Of a DNA stretch of 64,000 nt, positions 25,337-35,500 are shown piece by piece. The notes under the pieces are model-generated. The model saw nothing but the letters and a program-made list of their open reading frames with translations. It searched no databases and was not told the origin of the DNA. This DNA comes from Bacteroidota bacterium (GTDB lineage Bacteria > Bacteroidota > Bacteroidia > Flavobacteriales_F > PHOS-HE28). Every line of letters starts with the position of its first letter. The first letter of the stretch is position 1. The position numbers and the translations under genes were made by a program. Where the stretch lies: positions 35,911-99,910 of the forward strand of contig JACTMO010000059.1 of NCBI GenBank assembly GCA_014584605.1, written 5' to 3'.

Positions 25337-25900
25337 ATGTCCGAGCCCCCCACAGCCGCCCGCGTACGCCTGCACGACAAGGAGTTCGTGCCCTACATCC
25401 CCGCAGCCGACCTGGATGCGGCGATCGACCGCGTGGCCGCCGCGCTGGAACAACGCTTTGCGGGACGGCGGCCCCTCTTCCTGGGTGTGCTCAACGGTGC
25501 CTTCTTCTTCGCCGCCGAGCTCATGAAGCGCCTGGAGATGGAGTGCGAGATCAGCTTCATCAAGGTGGCCAGCTACCACGGCACCAGCAGCAGCGGCACC
25601 GTCACCCAGCTCATCGGCCTCAGCGAGCGGCTGGACGGCCGCCACGTGGTGATCGTGGAGGACATCGTGGACACCGGTGGCACCATCGCCCACATCATGG
25701 ACGCGCTCTCCGGCCTTCATCCGGCGAGCGTCAGCGTGGCGGCGCTGCTCTTCAAGCCCGAGGCCTACACGCGTCCCTGGCCCATCGAGCACGTGGCCCT
25801 GCGCATCCCCAACGCCTTCGTGGTGGGCTCCGGCCTGGACCACGACGGGCTGGGCCGCAACCTGCCAGGCATCTGGCGCATCACCGAATCCGCAACATGA
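25337..25900 (+). CDS. hpt: Hypoxanthine phosphoribosyltransferase
   Basis: 187 residues. It transfers ribose 5-phosphate from PRPP to hypoxanthine (and often guanine) in purine salvage, in the cytoplasm. The PRPP-binding motif is VVIVEDIVDTGGTIAHI (about residues 102-118), with the two acidic residues and TGGT intact. Earlier FLGVLNGAFFFAAELMKRL and FIKVASYHGTSSSGTV form the pyrophosphate-binding loop and flexible hood, and FVVGSGLDHDGLGRNLPGIW is the C-terminal base-binding region with the DHDG-type loop. The TGA of hpt overlaps the ATG of adk by one codon register (25897-25900), so the two purine nucleotide genes form an operon. Confidence 0.95.
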   Translation: MSEPPTAARVRLHDKEFVPYIPAADLDAAIDRVAAALEQRFAGRRPLFLGVLNGAFFFAAELMKRLEMECEISFIKVASYHGTSSSGTVTQLIGLSERLDGRHVVIVEDIVDTGGTIAHIMDALSGLHPASVSVAALLFKPEAYTRPWPIEHVALRIPNAFVVGSGLDHDGLGRNLPGIWRITESAT

Positions 25901-26469
25901 GCAAGCTCAACCTCGTGCTCTTCGGCCCGCCCGGCGCCGGCAAAGGCACCCAGAGCGCCTTTCTGATCGAACGCTACGGCCTGGTACACTTCAGCACCGG
26001 CGACCTGCTCCGCGCCGAGATCAAGATGGAGACCCAACTGGGCATCCAGGCCAAGGAGCTCATGGACCGCGGCGAGCTGGTGGCCGATGCCATCGTGATC
26101 GGCATGATCCGCAACGCCATGGAGGCCAACCTCGAGGCCCGCGGCTTCATCTTCGACGGCTTCCCCCGCACCAAGGCCCAGGCCGTGGCGCTGGACGAGA
26201 TGCTCGCCTCCAAGAACGAACCCATCACCCGCATGCTGGCCCTGGAGGTACCCGAGGCCGAGCTTGTGCAGCGCCTGCTGGGGCGCGGCGCCTCCAGCGG
26301 CCGCAGCGACGACCGCGACGAGGCCGTCATCCGCAACCGCATCCGCGAGTACGAGCAGAAGACGGCGCCCCTCAAGGACCACTACGCCGCCCAAGGCAAG
26401 TTCACCGCCATCGACGGTGTGGGCAGCGTGGCCGAGATCACCGCACGGCTGGTGAAGGCGATCGGTTGA
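25897..26469 (+). CDS. adk: Adenylate kinase
   Basis: 190 residues, a short-LID adenylate kinase interconverting ATP + AMP and 2 ADP. The P-loop is FGPPGAGKGTQS (about residues 9-20), the AMP-binding region is HFSTGDLLRAEI, and FDGFPRTKAQA contains the conserved DGFPR. The LID region is short (GRGASSGRSDDRDEAVIRNRI) without the Cys4 zinc site, which is normal for this length class. Overlaps the end of hpt by 4 bp, consistent with translational coupling. Downstream, 208 bp separate it from the tracrRNA terminator of the CRISPR locus. Confidence 0.96.
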   Translation: MSKLNLVLFGPPGAGKGTQSAFLIERYGLVHFSTGDLLRAEIKMETQLGIQAKELMDRGELVADAIVIGMIRNAMEANLEARGFIFDGFPRTKAQAVALDEMLASKNEPITRMLALEVPEAELVQRLLGRGASSGRSDDRDEAVIRNRIREYEQKTAPLKDHYAAQGKFTAIDGVGSVAEITARLVKAIG

Positions 26470-26614
26470 GGCGGCCCGGCGAACGACCGCGGCGCCTGTG
26501 CCCCGGCACATGCGCACCCGTGCACTCCTTCACCAAGCGTGCGGTCCGCACCTGGTCCGGGGTGCGCGGTCAGGCACCGGGTTGGCTTCCGTTGTCCGCC
26601 GCGCAGTAATGCGC

Positions 26615-26637
26615 CCGGCCGACGATACGACGGCCGG
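26615..26637 (+). terminator. Hairpin downstream of adk
   Basis: Perfect 7-bp inverted repeat CCGGCCG / CGGCCGG with a 9-nt loop, 145 bp past the adk stop. No T-run, so the terminator role is weakly supported. The remaining gene-free bases 26470-26677 show nothing else recognisable. Confidence 0.3.
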
Positions 26638-26677
26638 ACACTTGCTACCGCCGTGAAGTTGAGGAACCGCCTGGTCT

Positions 26678-26770
26678 GAAAATACTGCGACCCCGACAAG
26701 TCGGGGCCGCAGACAAGCCTGGAAGCTTAGTTCTCACAACGGAATCATCCTTATTGTGAAAGACTTCAGG
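26678..26770 (-). ncRNA. tracrRNA of the type II-C CRISPR system (predicted)
   Basis: Read on the minus strand, 26773-26753 is an anti-repeat: it complements the first ~22 nt of the CRISPR repeat (in the GTTGTGAAAG orientation) with one mismatch and one bulged base. It is followed by CACAATAAGGATGATTCCG and then TTGTGAGAAC, the same layout (AATAAGG, short hairpin ending in CCGTT) seen in known Cas9 tracrRNAs. A strong hairpin then closes the RNA (13-bp arms CTGCGGCCCCGAC / complementary, 26685-26712) before TATTTTC. A TATTCTTG element at 26784-26777 would place the start near 26770. This direction, opposite to cas9, fixes the crRNA strand as minus. The exact ends are estimates. Confidence 0.8.
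26685..26712 (-). terminator. Terminator hairpin of the tracrRNA
   Basis: Near-perfect inverted repeat: CTGCG-ccccgac arms around a 4-nt loop, with one G-T pair, followed on the minus strand by TATTTTC. The best intrinsic terminator in the window. Confidence 0.65.
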
Positions 26771-26776
26771 TCAGCG

Positions 26777-26784
26777 CAAGAATA
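26777..26784 (-). promoter_or_regulatory. -7-like element TATTCTTG for the tracrRNA
   Basis: Minus-strand TATTCTTG (one change from TAnnTTTG) lies just upstream of the anti-repeat. On the opposite strand, TACTTTG at 26797-26803 could serve cas9. No convincing -33 TTTG was found for either. Confidence 0.35.
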
Positions 26785-26869
26785 GCACATTTTTTCTACT
26801 TTGATCGCGCACACCTGGTCATCGTTCTTGAAAGGCACGATGGGCTCGTGTGCCATACCATTCATGCAC

Positions 26870-29800
26870 ATGGAAAGCAAGAACGAACTGATCGTTGGCC
26901 TGGATGTTGGCAGCAACAGCGTGGGCTGGGCCGTGGTGGAAATGAACGGTGAACGCCTGGAGAAGATCCACGGCATGGGCAGCCGCATCATCCCCATGGG
27001 CGATGAAAAGAAGGAGTTCGAACAAGGCGCCAAGATCACCAAGAACAATGCGCGACGGCAGAAACGCAGCATGCGCCGCAACCACCAACGCTACAAGCTG
27101 AGGCGGGCGAACCTGGTGAAGGTGCTGAAGCTCATGGATGCCTGGCCGGATGGGCTTGGCGAGCAAGCGCGACCGGATGAGCCGGTGATGACACCGCTGC
27201 AGATATACGGCCTCCGCGCGTTGGCGGCCATGGAACCCGTCTCCCTGAAAGAATGGGGGCGCGTGCTCTACCACATGAACCAGCGGCGCGGCTACAAGGA
27301 CATCGGCGACCTGATGGACGAGCAGGACGGAGCCGCACCCGGGGAAGCGAAGGACGATGGCAAACGCATCGAACGGGTGTTCATCGAGTCGGTGGAGGTG
27401 GACGACGACAAGGGCAAGAAGGTGAAGTACCTGGTCCGGCTGGGTGATGGCCGCGAAGGCACCTGCACGCTGGAGATCATCAAGGACATGGTGGGGACGG
27501 AACAGGAACTGGAGGTTGCCACGAAGAAGAACAAGGATGGCGAACGCTACGAGTTCCGGCTTGCGCAGAAGACCGATTGGCGCAAGGGCATGGAAAGCAT
27601 CAATGCCGCCATTGATGCGAGCGGACTGACACCCGGTCAGTACTTCCACCAGCAACTGAAGGACGATGCGTTCTACCGGATCAAGGAGCGCATCGTGCTC
27701 CGCGACACCTTCAAGAAGGAGTTCGATACCATCTGGACACGGCAACGGAACGAACACTCCGCACTGACCAGCGATGTGCTAAGGGACAACGTGGTAAAGG
27801 CCTTGATCCCGAACAACCTGGCCGAGCAGACCAAGTGGTTGAAAAAGGACCTGGGCAGCTTCATCCGTGACTACGTGATCTACTACCAGCGGCCCTTGAA
27901 GTCGCAGGTCGGTAACAAAGGGCAATGCCGTTTCGAGACAGGTGTGCTGGCCAAGGACGGCAAGAAGGGCATTCCGCCCAAGCCCGTGATGCCGGTGAGT
28001 TCGCCCATCTTCCAGCTGTTCCGCATCTGGCAACAGGTGAACAACATCCGCCTGATCGACAAGTACGCCAGGGAACAGGAGCTCGCCGCCAACGAACGCA
28101 TCGCCGTGGTGGAGCACCTGCTGCAGCGCCCCGAACTGAAGGCGGACGATCTGCTGAAGGTGATCGGACGCAAGGGTGAACCGATGGAGAACAACCTGCG
28201 CGCCAACCTGCCCGGCCACCAGACCTTGGCCAAGCTCCGCCCGGTGCTGAAGAAGACCGCCTTGCTGAAGCGTTTGGAACAGGAGGCCACAGCACTGAGA
28301 GAACCGCAGAACACCCTGCTCTTCCGCATCTGGCACATCCTCTACTCCGTCCCCATGGCGCAGGACCGGGAGGATGCGCTGAAGGCCGTGAAAGAGGTGC
28401 CTGCTGAATGTGTGGCCGAACTGGCCAAGGTTCGCTTTGAGCGCAAGCACGGCGCTGTATCCGCGCGGGCCGCCTCACGCATCCTGCCCCTCATGGTCTG
28501 TGGTGATGCTTGGAGCGCTGAGCATCTGCAGGAACGCGACAAGCGCCGGATCCATGAGGTCATCGACAAGATCGGCACTGGCGAAGAGATAGACCGCCTG
28601 CCGAACGAGGTGCGGGTGCGCCTTGCCGCATACACCTCATTGGACCACTATCAAGGCATGCCCTACTGGCTTGCGGCAAGTGTGCTCTACGGAGACCACC
28701 GTGCCGCCACCGCAAAGCCCTTCGACAAGCCCGAGGAGATCAAAACGCTTGGGCGCGGCTTCATGCGCAACCCCGTAGTGGAACAGGTGGTGAACGAGAC
28801 CCTCATGATCATGCGCGACATCTGGAGCACCTACGGGCGGCCCACCAACGTGCGCGTGGAACTGGCCCGGGAACTGCGGCAGAACCAGAAGGAGCGCAAG
28901 CGCACCTTCGATAACAACAAGGACCGTGACAAGGCCCGGAAAGCCGTGGTGGAGACCCTCATCAAGGAGTTCCACCGCCCCAAACCCAGCCGCAAGGACA
29001 TCGAGCGGTACGAACTGTGGCTGCAACAAGGCATGACCTGTATCTACTCGAACAAGCCGATCAACAAGAGCCAACTGTTCGACAGCCGGGACACGGACAT
29101 CGACCACATCATCCCCCAGAAGGTCTATTACGACGACAGCATCCAGAACAAGGTGTTGGTGCTGCGCCAGGAGAACGCCGACAAGGGCAAGCAATTGGGT
29201 GCGCTTTACATGAAGAGCAAGGGGCCGGGTGCGTACGAGGCCTATGTGGACCGGGTGAACAAACTGAAGGCCGGGCGTCAGAAGAAGAAGTACCTGCTGG
29301 CCGAGGAGGTGCCGGAGAACTTCATCAACCGGCAATTGCAGGAGACGCGCTACATCGGCACCAAGGTCACCGAACTGCTGCAGCCCATCTGCACCGTGAA
29401 GAGCACCCTGGGCATCGTGACCGATGCGCTGAAGAATGAATGGGGCTTGGACAAGGTCTTCAAGGAAATGCTCCTCCCGAGGTTCGAACGCCTGGAAGGG
29501 ATCGCCAAGCGGAAGCTGATCGAAGAGATCCCCCTCACCAACGGCAACAAACACAAGGATTGGAGGATCGAAGGCTACGACAAGCGCATCGACCACCGGC
29601 ACCATGCGCTCGATGCGTTGGTGGTGGCGTTAACGCGCCAGGGCTACATCCAGCGCCTGAGCAACCTGAACCAGATCGAGGCCAGCGACGCGGAGAAAGA
29701 GGCCATGAAGCGCCCCACCTGGTACCCGCTGCCCCACCCGGACCTCCGGAACATGGTGCGCACACAACTGGACCGCACCATCCCCAGCATCAAGAACCGG

Positions 29801-30937
29801 CAACGCCTGCTGACCAAGGCCGCCAATGCCACGCGCTACCTGGTCGATCCGGTATCGGGCAAGACCGACCTGCGCAGGCAGACCGAGGGCGAGCTGCGTG
29901 CCGTGCGCGGGCCGCTGCACAACGAGCAGCCCATGGGCGAGGTGCGGGAACAGCGGAAATGGCTGCTGAAGGATGTGCTGGCCAGGCTGAGCGAAACACG
30001 CGATGCCCTGGAAGCCCTGAAACCGACGCAACGCGGCGATGCCGACCACGGCGATCGGTTCCTCGCCCATGAACACGAGCGCGCCATGCTGCACGCGCAC
30101 CTGGCCAGGTACAACGGTAGCGTGGAGGCCATGAAGAAGGCACTGAAGAAGGATCCCTTGGTGAACGCGAGGAACGAGCGTGTGGAACAGCTTACCGTTC
30201 TGGTGCCCAAGTACAGCATCACGCGGAAGTTCTCCGCACTGTTCACCGAAAAGATGGCGAGCAAGATCATCGACGCGCAATTGCGCAAGCGCGTACAGGA
30301 CCATATGAAGGCCTATGGCAACGACCCCAAGAAAGCCTTCACCGCCGAAGCCATGCACGTGTTCAACCAAGGGCAAAGGATCCCGGTTACCTCGGTGCGT
30401 TGCCGCATGGACGATACACCGGTAGGGGATGCCCTGGGTCGGGCGCGCCTACAGCACAAAGGCGATCCCAACCGCAAGCAACACGTGGAGAAGGGCGAGA
30501 ACTACGCACTGGCCGTGTTCGTGAACGAGGAGACCGGAGCGCGGGAGTTCGAGGTGGTGGCGTTCTATGATGCCGTGCAACGCAAATTGAAAGGACTGGA
30601 CCTCGTGGACCCACGCCCCGGGTACCGCCACTTCTTGTTGCGCAAGAACGACCTGGTCTATGTGCCCAGGCCCGGTGAGGATGCTCGTAGTGTGAACTGG
30701 GACGAGCGCGATGCGGTAACCCCAAGGCTTTACCGGGTAGTGAAATTCTCGGGCGATCGGCATTACTTCTTGCCTGCAACTGTTTCTGCTGTGGTCAATC
30801 TCCCCGATACCGAGAACGAGTTCTTCAGTCCGAACTGTATCGAAAAGATCAAGGAGGATGTACCTGAAACCCACATTTCGGATGTCTGCGTGAGCGTCTC
30901 CGTGCTTCGGACAGGGGGGATCCAGGTTCATTGTTAA
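26870..30937 (+). CDS. cas9: CRISPR-associated endonuclease Cas9, type II-C
   Basis: 1355 residues from ATG 26870; in-frame ATGs at 26840 and 26864 are alternatives, the first preceded by GAAAGG. Cas9 uses crRNA:tracrRNA to cut both strands of target DNA. RuvC-I is LIVGLDVGSNSVGWAVVEM with catalytic Asp12. The Arg-rich bridge helix (NARRQKRSMRRNHQRYKLRR) follows at ~60. RuvC-II NVRVELARELRQN has Glu664, HNH TDIDHIIPQ has His746 with a later Asn in IQNKVLVL, and RuvC-III HRHHALDALVVAL has His912 and Asp915, so both nuclease centres look intact. The C-terminal ~350 residues are the wedge/PAM-interacting part. Size and features fit the large Bacteroidota II-C group, and no csn2 or cas4 follows. 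It overlaps cas1 by one base (TAATG). Confidence 0.97.
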   Translation: MESKNELIVGLDVGSNSVGWAVVEMNGERLEKIHGMGSRIIPMGDEKKEFEQGAKITKNNARRQKRSMRRNHQRYKLRRANLVKVLKLMDAWPDGLGEQARPDEPVMTPLQIYGLRALAAMEPVSLKEWGRVLYHMNQRRGYKDIGDLMDEQDGAAPGEAKDDGKRIERVFIESVEVDDDKGKKVKYLVRLGDGREGTCTLEIIKDMVGTEQELEVATKKNKDGERYEFRLAQKTDWRKGMESINAAIDASGLTPGQYFHQQLKDDAFYRIKERIVLRDTFKKEFDTIWTRQRNEHSALTSDVLRDNVVKALIPNNLAEQTKWLKKDLGSFIRDYVIYYQRPLKSQVGNKGQCRFETGVLAKDGKKGIPPKPVMPVSSPIFQLFRIWQQVNNIRLIDKYAREQELAANERIAVVEHLLQRPELKADDLLKVIGRKGEPMENNLRANLPGHQTLAKLRPVLKKTALLKRLEQEATALREPQNTLLFRIWHILYSVPMAQDREDALKAVKEVPAECVAELAKVRFERKHGAVSARAASRILPLMVCGDAWSAEHLQERDKRRIHEVIDKIGTGEEIDRLPNEVRVRLAAYTSLDHYQGMPYWLAASVLYGDHRAATAKPFDKPEEIKTLGRGFMRNPVVEQVVNETLMIMRDIWSTYGRPTNVRVELARELRQNQKERKRTFDNNKDRDKARKAVVETLIKEFHRPKPSRKDIERYELWLQQGMTCIYSNKPINKSQLFDSRDTDIDHIIPQKVYYDDSIQNKVLVLRQENADKGKQLGALYMKSKGPGAYEAYVDRVNKLKAGRQKKKYLLAEEVPENFINRQLQETRYIGTKVTELLQPICTVKSTLGIVTDALKNEWGLDKVFKEMLLPRFERLEGIAKRKLIEEIPLTNGNKHKDWRIEGYDKRIDHRHHALDALVVALTRQGYIQRLSNLNQIEASDAEKEAMKRPTWYPLPHPDLRNMVRTQLDRTIPSIKNRQRLLTKAANATRYLVDPVSGKTDLRRQTEGELRAVRGPLHNEQPMGEVREQRKWLLKDVLARLSETRDALEALKPTQRGDADHGDRFLAHEHERAMLHAHLARYNGSVEAMKKALKKDPLVNARNERVEQLTVLVPKYSITRKFSALFTEKMASKIIDAQLRKRVQDHMKAYGNDPKKAFTAEAMHVFNQGQRIPVTSVRCRMDDTPVGDALGRARLQHKGDPNRKQHVEKGENYALAVFVNEETGAREFEVVAFYDAVQRKLKGLDLVDPRPGYRHFLLRKNDLVYVPRPGEDARSVNWDERDAVTPRLYRVVKFSGDRHYFLPATVSAVVNLPDTENEFFSPNCIEKIKEDVPETHISDVCVSVSVLRTGGIQVHC

Positions 30938-31842
30938 TGATCAAGCGCACCCTGCATATCGGCAACCCGTGTACCCTGCGCAGGCGAGAGGGGCAACTGG
31001 TGTTGCAATACGCCAAGGACCTGGGCCTGCCGGAAAAGACGGTGCCGATCGAGGACATCGGGGTGCTGATCCTGGACCACCAGCAAGTAGTGATCACGCA
31101 CATGTTGCTCGGTGCCTTGCTGGAGAACAACGTGGCCGTGATCACCTGCAACGAGCAGCACATGCCCACGGGCCTGCTCTTGAACCTGGACGGGCACACC
31201 GTGCAGACCGAATTGTTCCGCCACCAGATCGAAGCCAGCGAACCCCTGCGCAAGAACCTGTGGATGCAGACCGTGCAGGCCAAGCTGCGCAACCAGGCCG
31301 CTCTGTTGGAGCAGATCGGCATTCCCGGCGATGTGTTGCGCGAGTATGCGAAGAACACCCGCAGCGGCGACCCGGACAACATGGAGGCACGCGGTGCGGC
31401 GCATTACTGGCGGCACCTCTTTCCCGAGCACCTCCATTTCGTCCGCCATCGGCACGGCGAGCCGCCGAACAACCTGCTCAACTACGGCTACGCCATCCTG
31501 CGGGCCACGGTGGCGCGCAGCCTGGTGGGCAGCGGGCTCCTGCCGACCCTGGGCATCCACCACCGCAACAAGTACAACGCCTACTGCCTGGCGGATGACG
31601 TGATGGAGCCCTACCGCCCCTTGGTGGACGAGCTGGTGCGGAAACTGGTGGTGCAGGACCGGATCATGGCCAAGGACCTCACCACGGAGATCAAGGGCCG
31701 CCTGCTCCAGGTGCCCGTGTTGGACGTGGTGATCGACGGCAAGCGGAGCCCGCTGCTGGTGGCCGTGCAACGCACCACCGCCAGTCTGGCACAATGTTTT
31801 CGTGGGGAGTTGCGCAGAACCTTGTACCCCGATCCACCCTGA
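30937..31842 (+). CDS. cas1: CRISPR adaptation integrase Cas1
   Basis: 301 residues from the ATG at 30937, which shares its A with the cas9 stop codon. With Cas2 it integrates new spacers at the array. Family landmarks are visible: EDIGVLILDHQQVVIT, NVAVITCNEQHMPTG, then the metal-binding residues in DNMEARGAAHYW (Glu), LGIHHRNKYNAYCLADDVMEPYRP (His and Asp), and LVDELVRKLV. All three catalytic ligands are present, so it is probably active. Length is normal for type II Cas1 (~290-300). Confidence 0.97.
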   Translation: MIKRTLHIGNPCTLRRREGQLVLQYAKDLGLPEKTVPIEDIGVLILDHQQVVITHMLLGALLENNVAVITCNEQHMPTGLLLNLDGHTVQTELFRHQIEASEPLRKNLWMQTVQAKLRNQAALLEQIGIPGDVLREYAKNTRSGDPDNMEARGAAHYWRHLFPEHLHFVRHRHGEPPNNLLNYGYAILRATVARSLVGSGLLPTLGIHHRNKYNAYCLADDVMEPYRPLVDELVRKLVVQDRIMAKDLTTEIKGRLLQVPVLDVVIDGKRSPLLVAVQRTTASLAQCFRGELRRTLYPDPP

Positions 31843-31848
31843 TCGGCC

Positions 31849-32181
31849 ATGGGCAGGCTCGATGAATACCGGATCATGTGGGTCTTTGTCTTCTTCGACC
31901 TCCCCACCGACACCATCAAGCACCGGCGGAATTACGCGCGGTTCCGCAAGCAATTGAAGGAGGACGGCTTCACCATGCTGCAATTCAGCATCTATGTGCG
32001 GCACTGCAACAGCCACGAGAACGCCGAGGTCCACATCAAGAGGGTCCAAAGCATCCTGCCCCCCGTGGGTGAGGTGGTCGTCTTCACCCTCACCGACAAG
32101 CAATTCGGCATGATCCAGTTCTTCGAAGGCAAAAAGAAGGCCCTGGCCCCGGACACCCCGCAACAGTTGGAAATGTTCTGA
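31849..32181 (+). CDS. cas2: CRISPR adaptation protein Cas2
   Basis: 110 residues, starting 6 bp after cas1. It is the structural partner of Cas1 in spacer integration. The ferredoxin-like fold is clear: MWVFVFFDLPTDTIKHRRNYARFRKQLKEDGF with the conserved Asp after FF, then MLQFSIYVRHC, the EVVVFTLTDKQF strand and the C-terminal tail. It is the last gene before the array. Absence of any further cas gene within the strand supports subtype II-C. Confidence 0.96.
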   Translation: MGRLDEYRIMWVFVFFDLPTDTIKHRRNYARFRKQLKEDGFTMLQFSIYVRHCNSHENAEVHIKRVQSILPPVGEVVVFTLTDKQFGMIQFFEGKKKALAPDTPQQLEMF

Positions 32182-32235
32182 CCAGCCCTTGGATGAGACC
32201 GAGGCCTATGCCTATGCAGGTGGGTCTGAAATGCG

Positions 32236-32263
32236 AAAGGCCCCCCGTGTTCCGGAGGGCCTT
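32236..32263 (+). terminator. Terminator hairpin after cas2
   Basis: AAGGCCC (32237-32243) pairs with GGGCCTT (32257-32263), with an inner CCG/CGG and a small loop; a run of six T lies at 32277-32282. It would end the cas operon and, in the other direction, minus-strand transcripts leaving the array. Confidence 0.5.
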
Positions 32264-32473
32264 CGCCGCTGTGGCATTTTTTCCATCGTTCCCGTAGCCC
32301 CGAAACCGCGTGGCTGTAGCGGTTCAGAAGGACGCTGGTATCACAGCTCGTCAAAGATCTTGACCTGAAAGCCTTTCACAACTGGTACAAGCAGGCCTCC
32401 AGGCCACAGGCCGGTATCACAGCTCGTCAAAGATCTTGACCTGAAAGCCTTTCACAACCTTTTCGCCCCTTTC

Positions 32474-32505
32474 TCAAAGATCTTGACCTGAAAGCCTTTC
32501 ACAAC
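32474..32505 (-). repeat. Truncated CRISPR repeat 3 with a 15-nt spacer
   Basis: Only the last 32 bp (plus strand) of the repeat remain, beginning TCAAAGATC. The adjacent spacer at 32459-32473 is 15 nt instead of 30. About 29 bp (half a spacer plus 14 bp of repeat) have been lost. Confidence 0.9.
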
Positions 32506-35500
32506 CTTGTCGAAGTAAGCCCGGCGGGTGCGCGGGGTATCACAGCTCGTCAAAGATCTTGACCTGAAAGCCTTTCACAACAGGGCGTTGGTGGACAGCT
32601 CGTTCTCCCTGGGTATCACAGCTCGTCAAAGATCTTGACCTGAAAGCCTTTCACAACCTGCCCTTTGGTGGAGTGACAATCAGCAAGGTATCACAGCTCG
32701 TCAAAGATCTTGACCTGAAAGCCTTTCACAACTGGCACGATGCCGCCCTCGCGCTTCTTGGCGGTATCACAGCTCGTCAAAGATCTTGACCTGAAAGCCT
32801 TTCACAACCGCGAAGGCCCAGCACCTCTACCCGGTGGAGGTATCACAGCTCGTCAAAGATCTTGACCTGAAAGCCTTTCACAACAAGCCCGCGACCATCG
32901 CCCCGTATGACTTGGTATCACAGCTCGTCAAAGATCTTGACCTGAAAGCCTTTCACAACTGCATCAAATATAGGGTGCATTACGCCCGGGTATCACAGCT
33001 CGTCAAAGATCTTGACCTGAAAGCCTTTCACAACATCGAAATCACCACTGCGGGTGATGACCGGGGTATCACAGCTCGTCAAAGATCTTGACCTGAAAGC
33101 CTTTCACAACACGGTAAGCGCCGTGGCCCCGCATGGCGTTGGTATCACAGCTCGTCAAAGATCTTGACCTGAAAGCCTTTCACAACCTCTACTGCGTAGA
33201 TGATCTCCAGGATGTCGGTATCACAGCTCGTCAAAGATCTTGACCTGAAAGCCTTTCACAACGTGGAGCGCCCGGCGCCGTGACGATACCTGGGTATCAC
33301 AGCTCGTCAAAGATCTTGACCTGAAAGCCTTTCACAACACCGACGTCACGATGGCACATCGCTCTCCGGGTATCACAGCTCGTCAAAGATCTTGACCTGA
33401 AAGCCTTTCACAACCCAGCTATTGATCAGCTCCACATGCGAGGAGGTATCACAGCTCGTCAAAGATCTTGACCTGAAAGCCTTTCACAACCATAGTTGAC
33501 GAAACAGCATGAATGTGTACGGTATCACAGCTCGTCAAAGATCTTGACCTGAAAGCCTTTCACAACCTCCGATGGCGACTGGATCTTCTACGATGAGGTA
33601 TCACAGCTCGTCAAAGATCTTGACCTGAAAGCCTTTCACAACCTCTGCGCTCTGCGAGCGCCGCCCATCCTTGGTATCACAGCTCGTCAAAGATCTTGAC
33701 CTGAAAGCCTTTCACAACCTGCGCGATGCCGACAACTACACCGCGCGGGGTATCACAGCTCGTCAAAGATCTTGACCTGAAAGCCTTTCACAACCAGCGT
33801 GGGCAGCGTGTCTGAGCCGTGGCAGGTATCACAGCTCGTCAAAGATCTTGACCTGAAAGCCTTTCACAACAGCGTCACCACCATCCTTGAAGCCTACCCG
33901 GTATCACAGCTCGTCAAAGATCTTGACCTGAAAGCCTTTCACAACATCCACCGGCGGGTTGGCGACGGCGGGGCGGGTATCACAGCTCGTCAAAGATCTT
34001 GACCTGAAAGCCTTTCACAACTGCTCCACGCCCATCAGCACCGGTGGGATGGGTATCACAGCTCGTCAAAGATCTTGACCTGAAAGCCTTTCACAACCGA
34101 GATCAAGCTGGCCATCCTGTGGCTCAAGGTATCACAGCTCGTCAAAGATCTTGACCTGAAAGCCTTTCACAACTACAACACCGCTACCAATGCAGTGCTC
34201 AAAGGTATCACAGCTCGTCAAAGATCTTGACCTGAAAGCCTTTCACAACGCCGGACTTGGCGAACACCCCGCCGCGCTCGGTATCACAGCTCGTCAAAGA
34301 TCTTGACCTGAAAGCCTTTCACAACTGCGGTCACCAAGGTGTTCCATGCTGCGAAGGTATCACAGCTCGTCAAAGATCTTGACCTGAAAGCCTTTCACAA
34401 CCCGCCATGGGCTGGAAGAAGATCACGAAACGGTATCACAGCTCGTCAAAGATCTTGACCTGAAAGCCTTTCACAACTCCGTCCGGCCAGGATACACTCA
34501 AGCTATAGGTATCACAGCTCGTCAAAGATCTTGACCTGAAAGCCTTTCACAACCATCATCGTGGGAGGTGCTACGGTTCAGGCGGTATCACAGCTCGTCA
34601 AAGATCTTGACCTGAAAGCCTTTCACAACCTGCGGTTGGTGATGTCCTCCGCCCACAAGGGTATCACAGCTCGTCAAAGATCTTGACCTGAAAGCCTTTC
34701 ACAACCTGGTTTACGGCTGCCTCATCCGGCCGGCGGGTATCACAGCTCGTCAAAGATCTTGACCTGAAAGCCTTTCACAACTTGGAACCGCCCGTGAACA
34801 CATCCAGTGGCGGTATCACAGCTCGTCAAAGATCTTGACCTGAAAGCCTTTCACAACGGGCCTGAACGGAGGTTGTTGAGTCGTACCGGTATCACAGCTC
34901 GTCAAAGATCTTGACCTGAAAGCCTTTCACAACCGTGCTCAGGTCCTTGATGCGCTCGATCGTGGTATCACAGCTCGTCAAAGATCTTGACCTGAAAGCC
35001 TTTCACAACGGAAGGCCTCGGGATCGGACTCCAGGGCCCGGTATCACAGCTCGTCAAAGATCTTGACCTGAAAGCCTTTCACAACGAACACGCAAGAGCA
35101 GGAGGAACTGAAGACGGTATCACAGCTCGTCAAAGATCTTGACCTGAAAGCCTTTCACAACACAGGTGTAGCGGGGCCCCTTCGCGGCCTTGGTATCACA
35201 GCTCGTCAAAGATCTTGACCTGAAAGCCTTTCACAACCACTTCCTCCTGGAAGATGCCGGCCTTGTAGGTATCACAGCTCGTCAAAGATCTTGACCTGAA
35301 AGCCTTTCACAACTCGCCATTGTAGTTTGCTTTTTCCGTTTCGGGTATCACAGCTCGTCAAAGATCTTGACCTGAAAGCCTTTCACAACTGCGGGCACAG
35401 GACCGCATCAGCCGCATCGGGTATCACAGCTCGTCAAAGATCTTGACCTGAAAGCCTTTCACAACGCAGGGACTGGCGAAGTCCCGCGCCGGGGTGGTAT

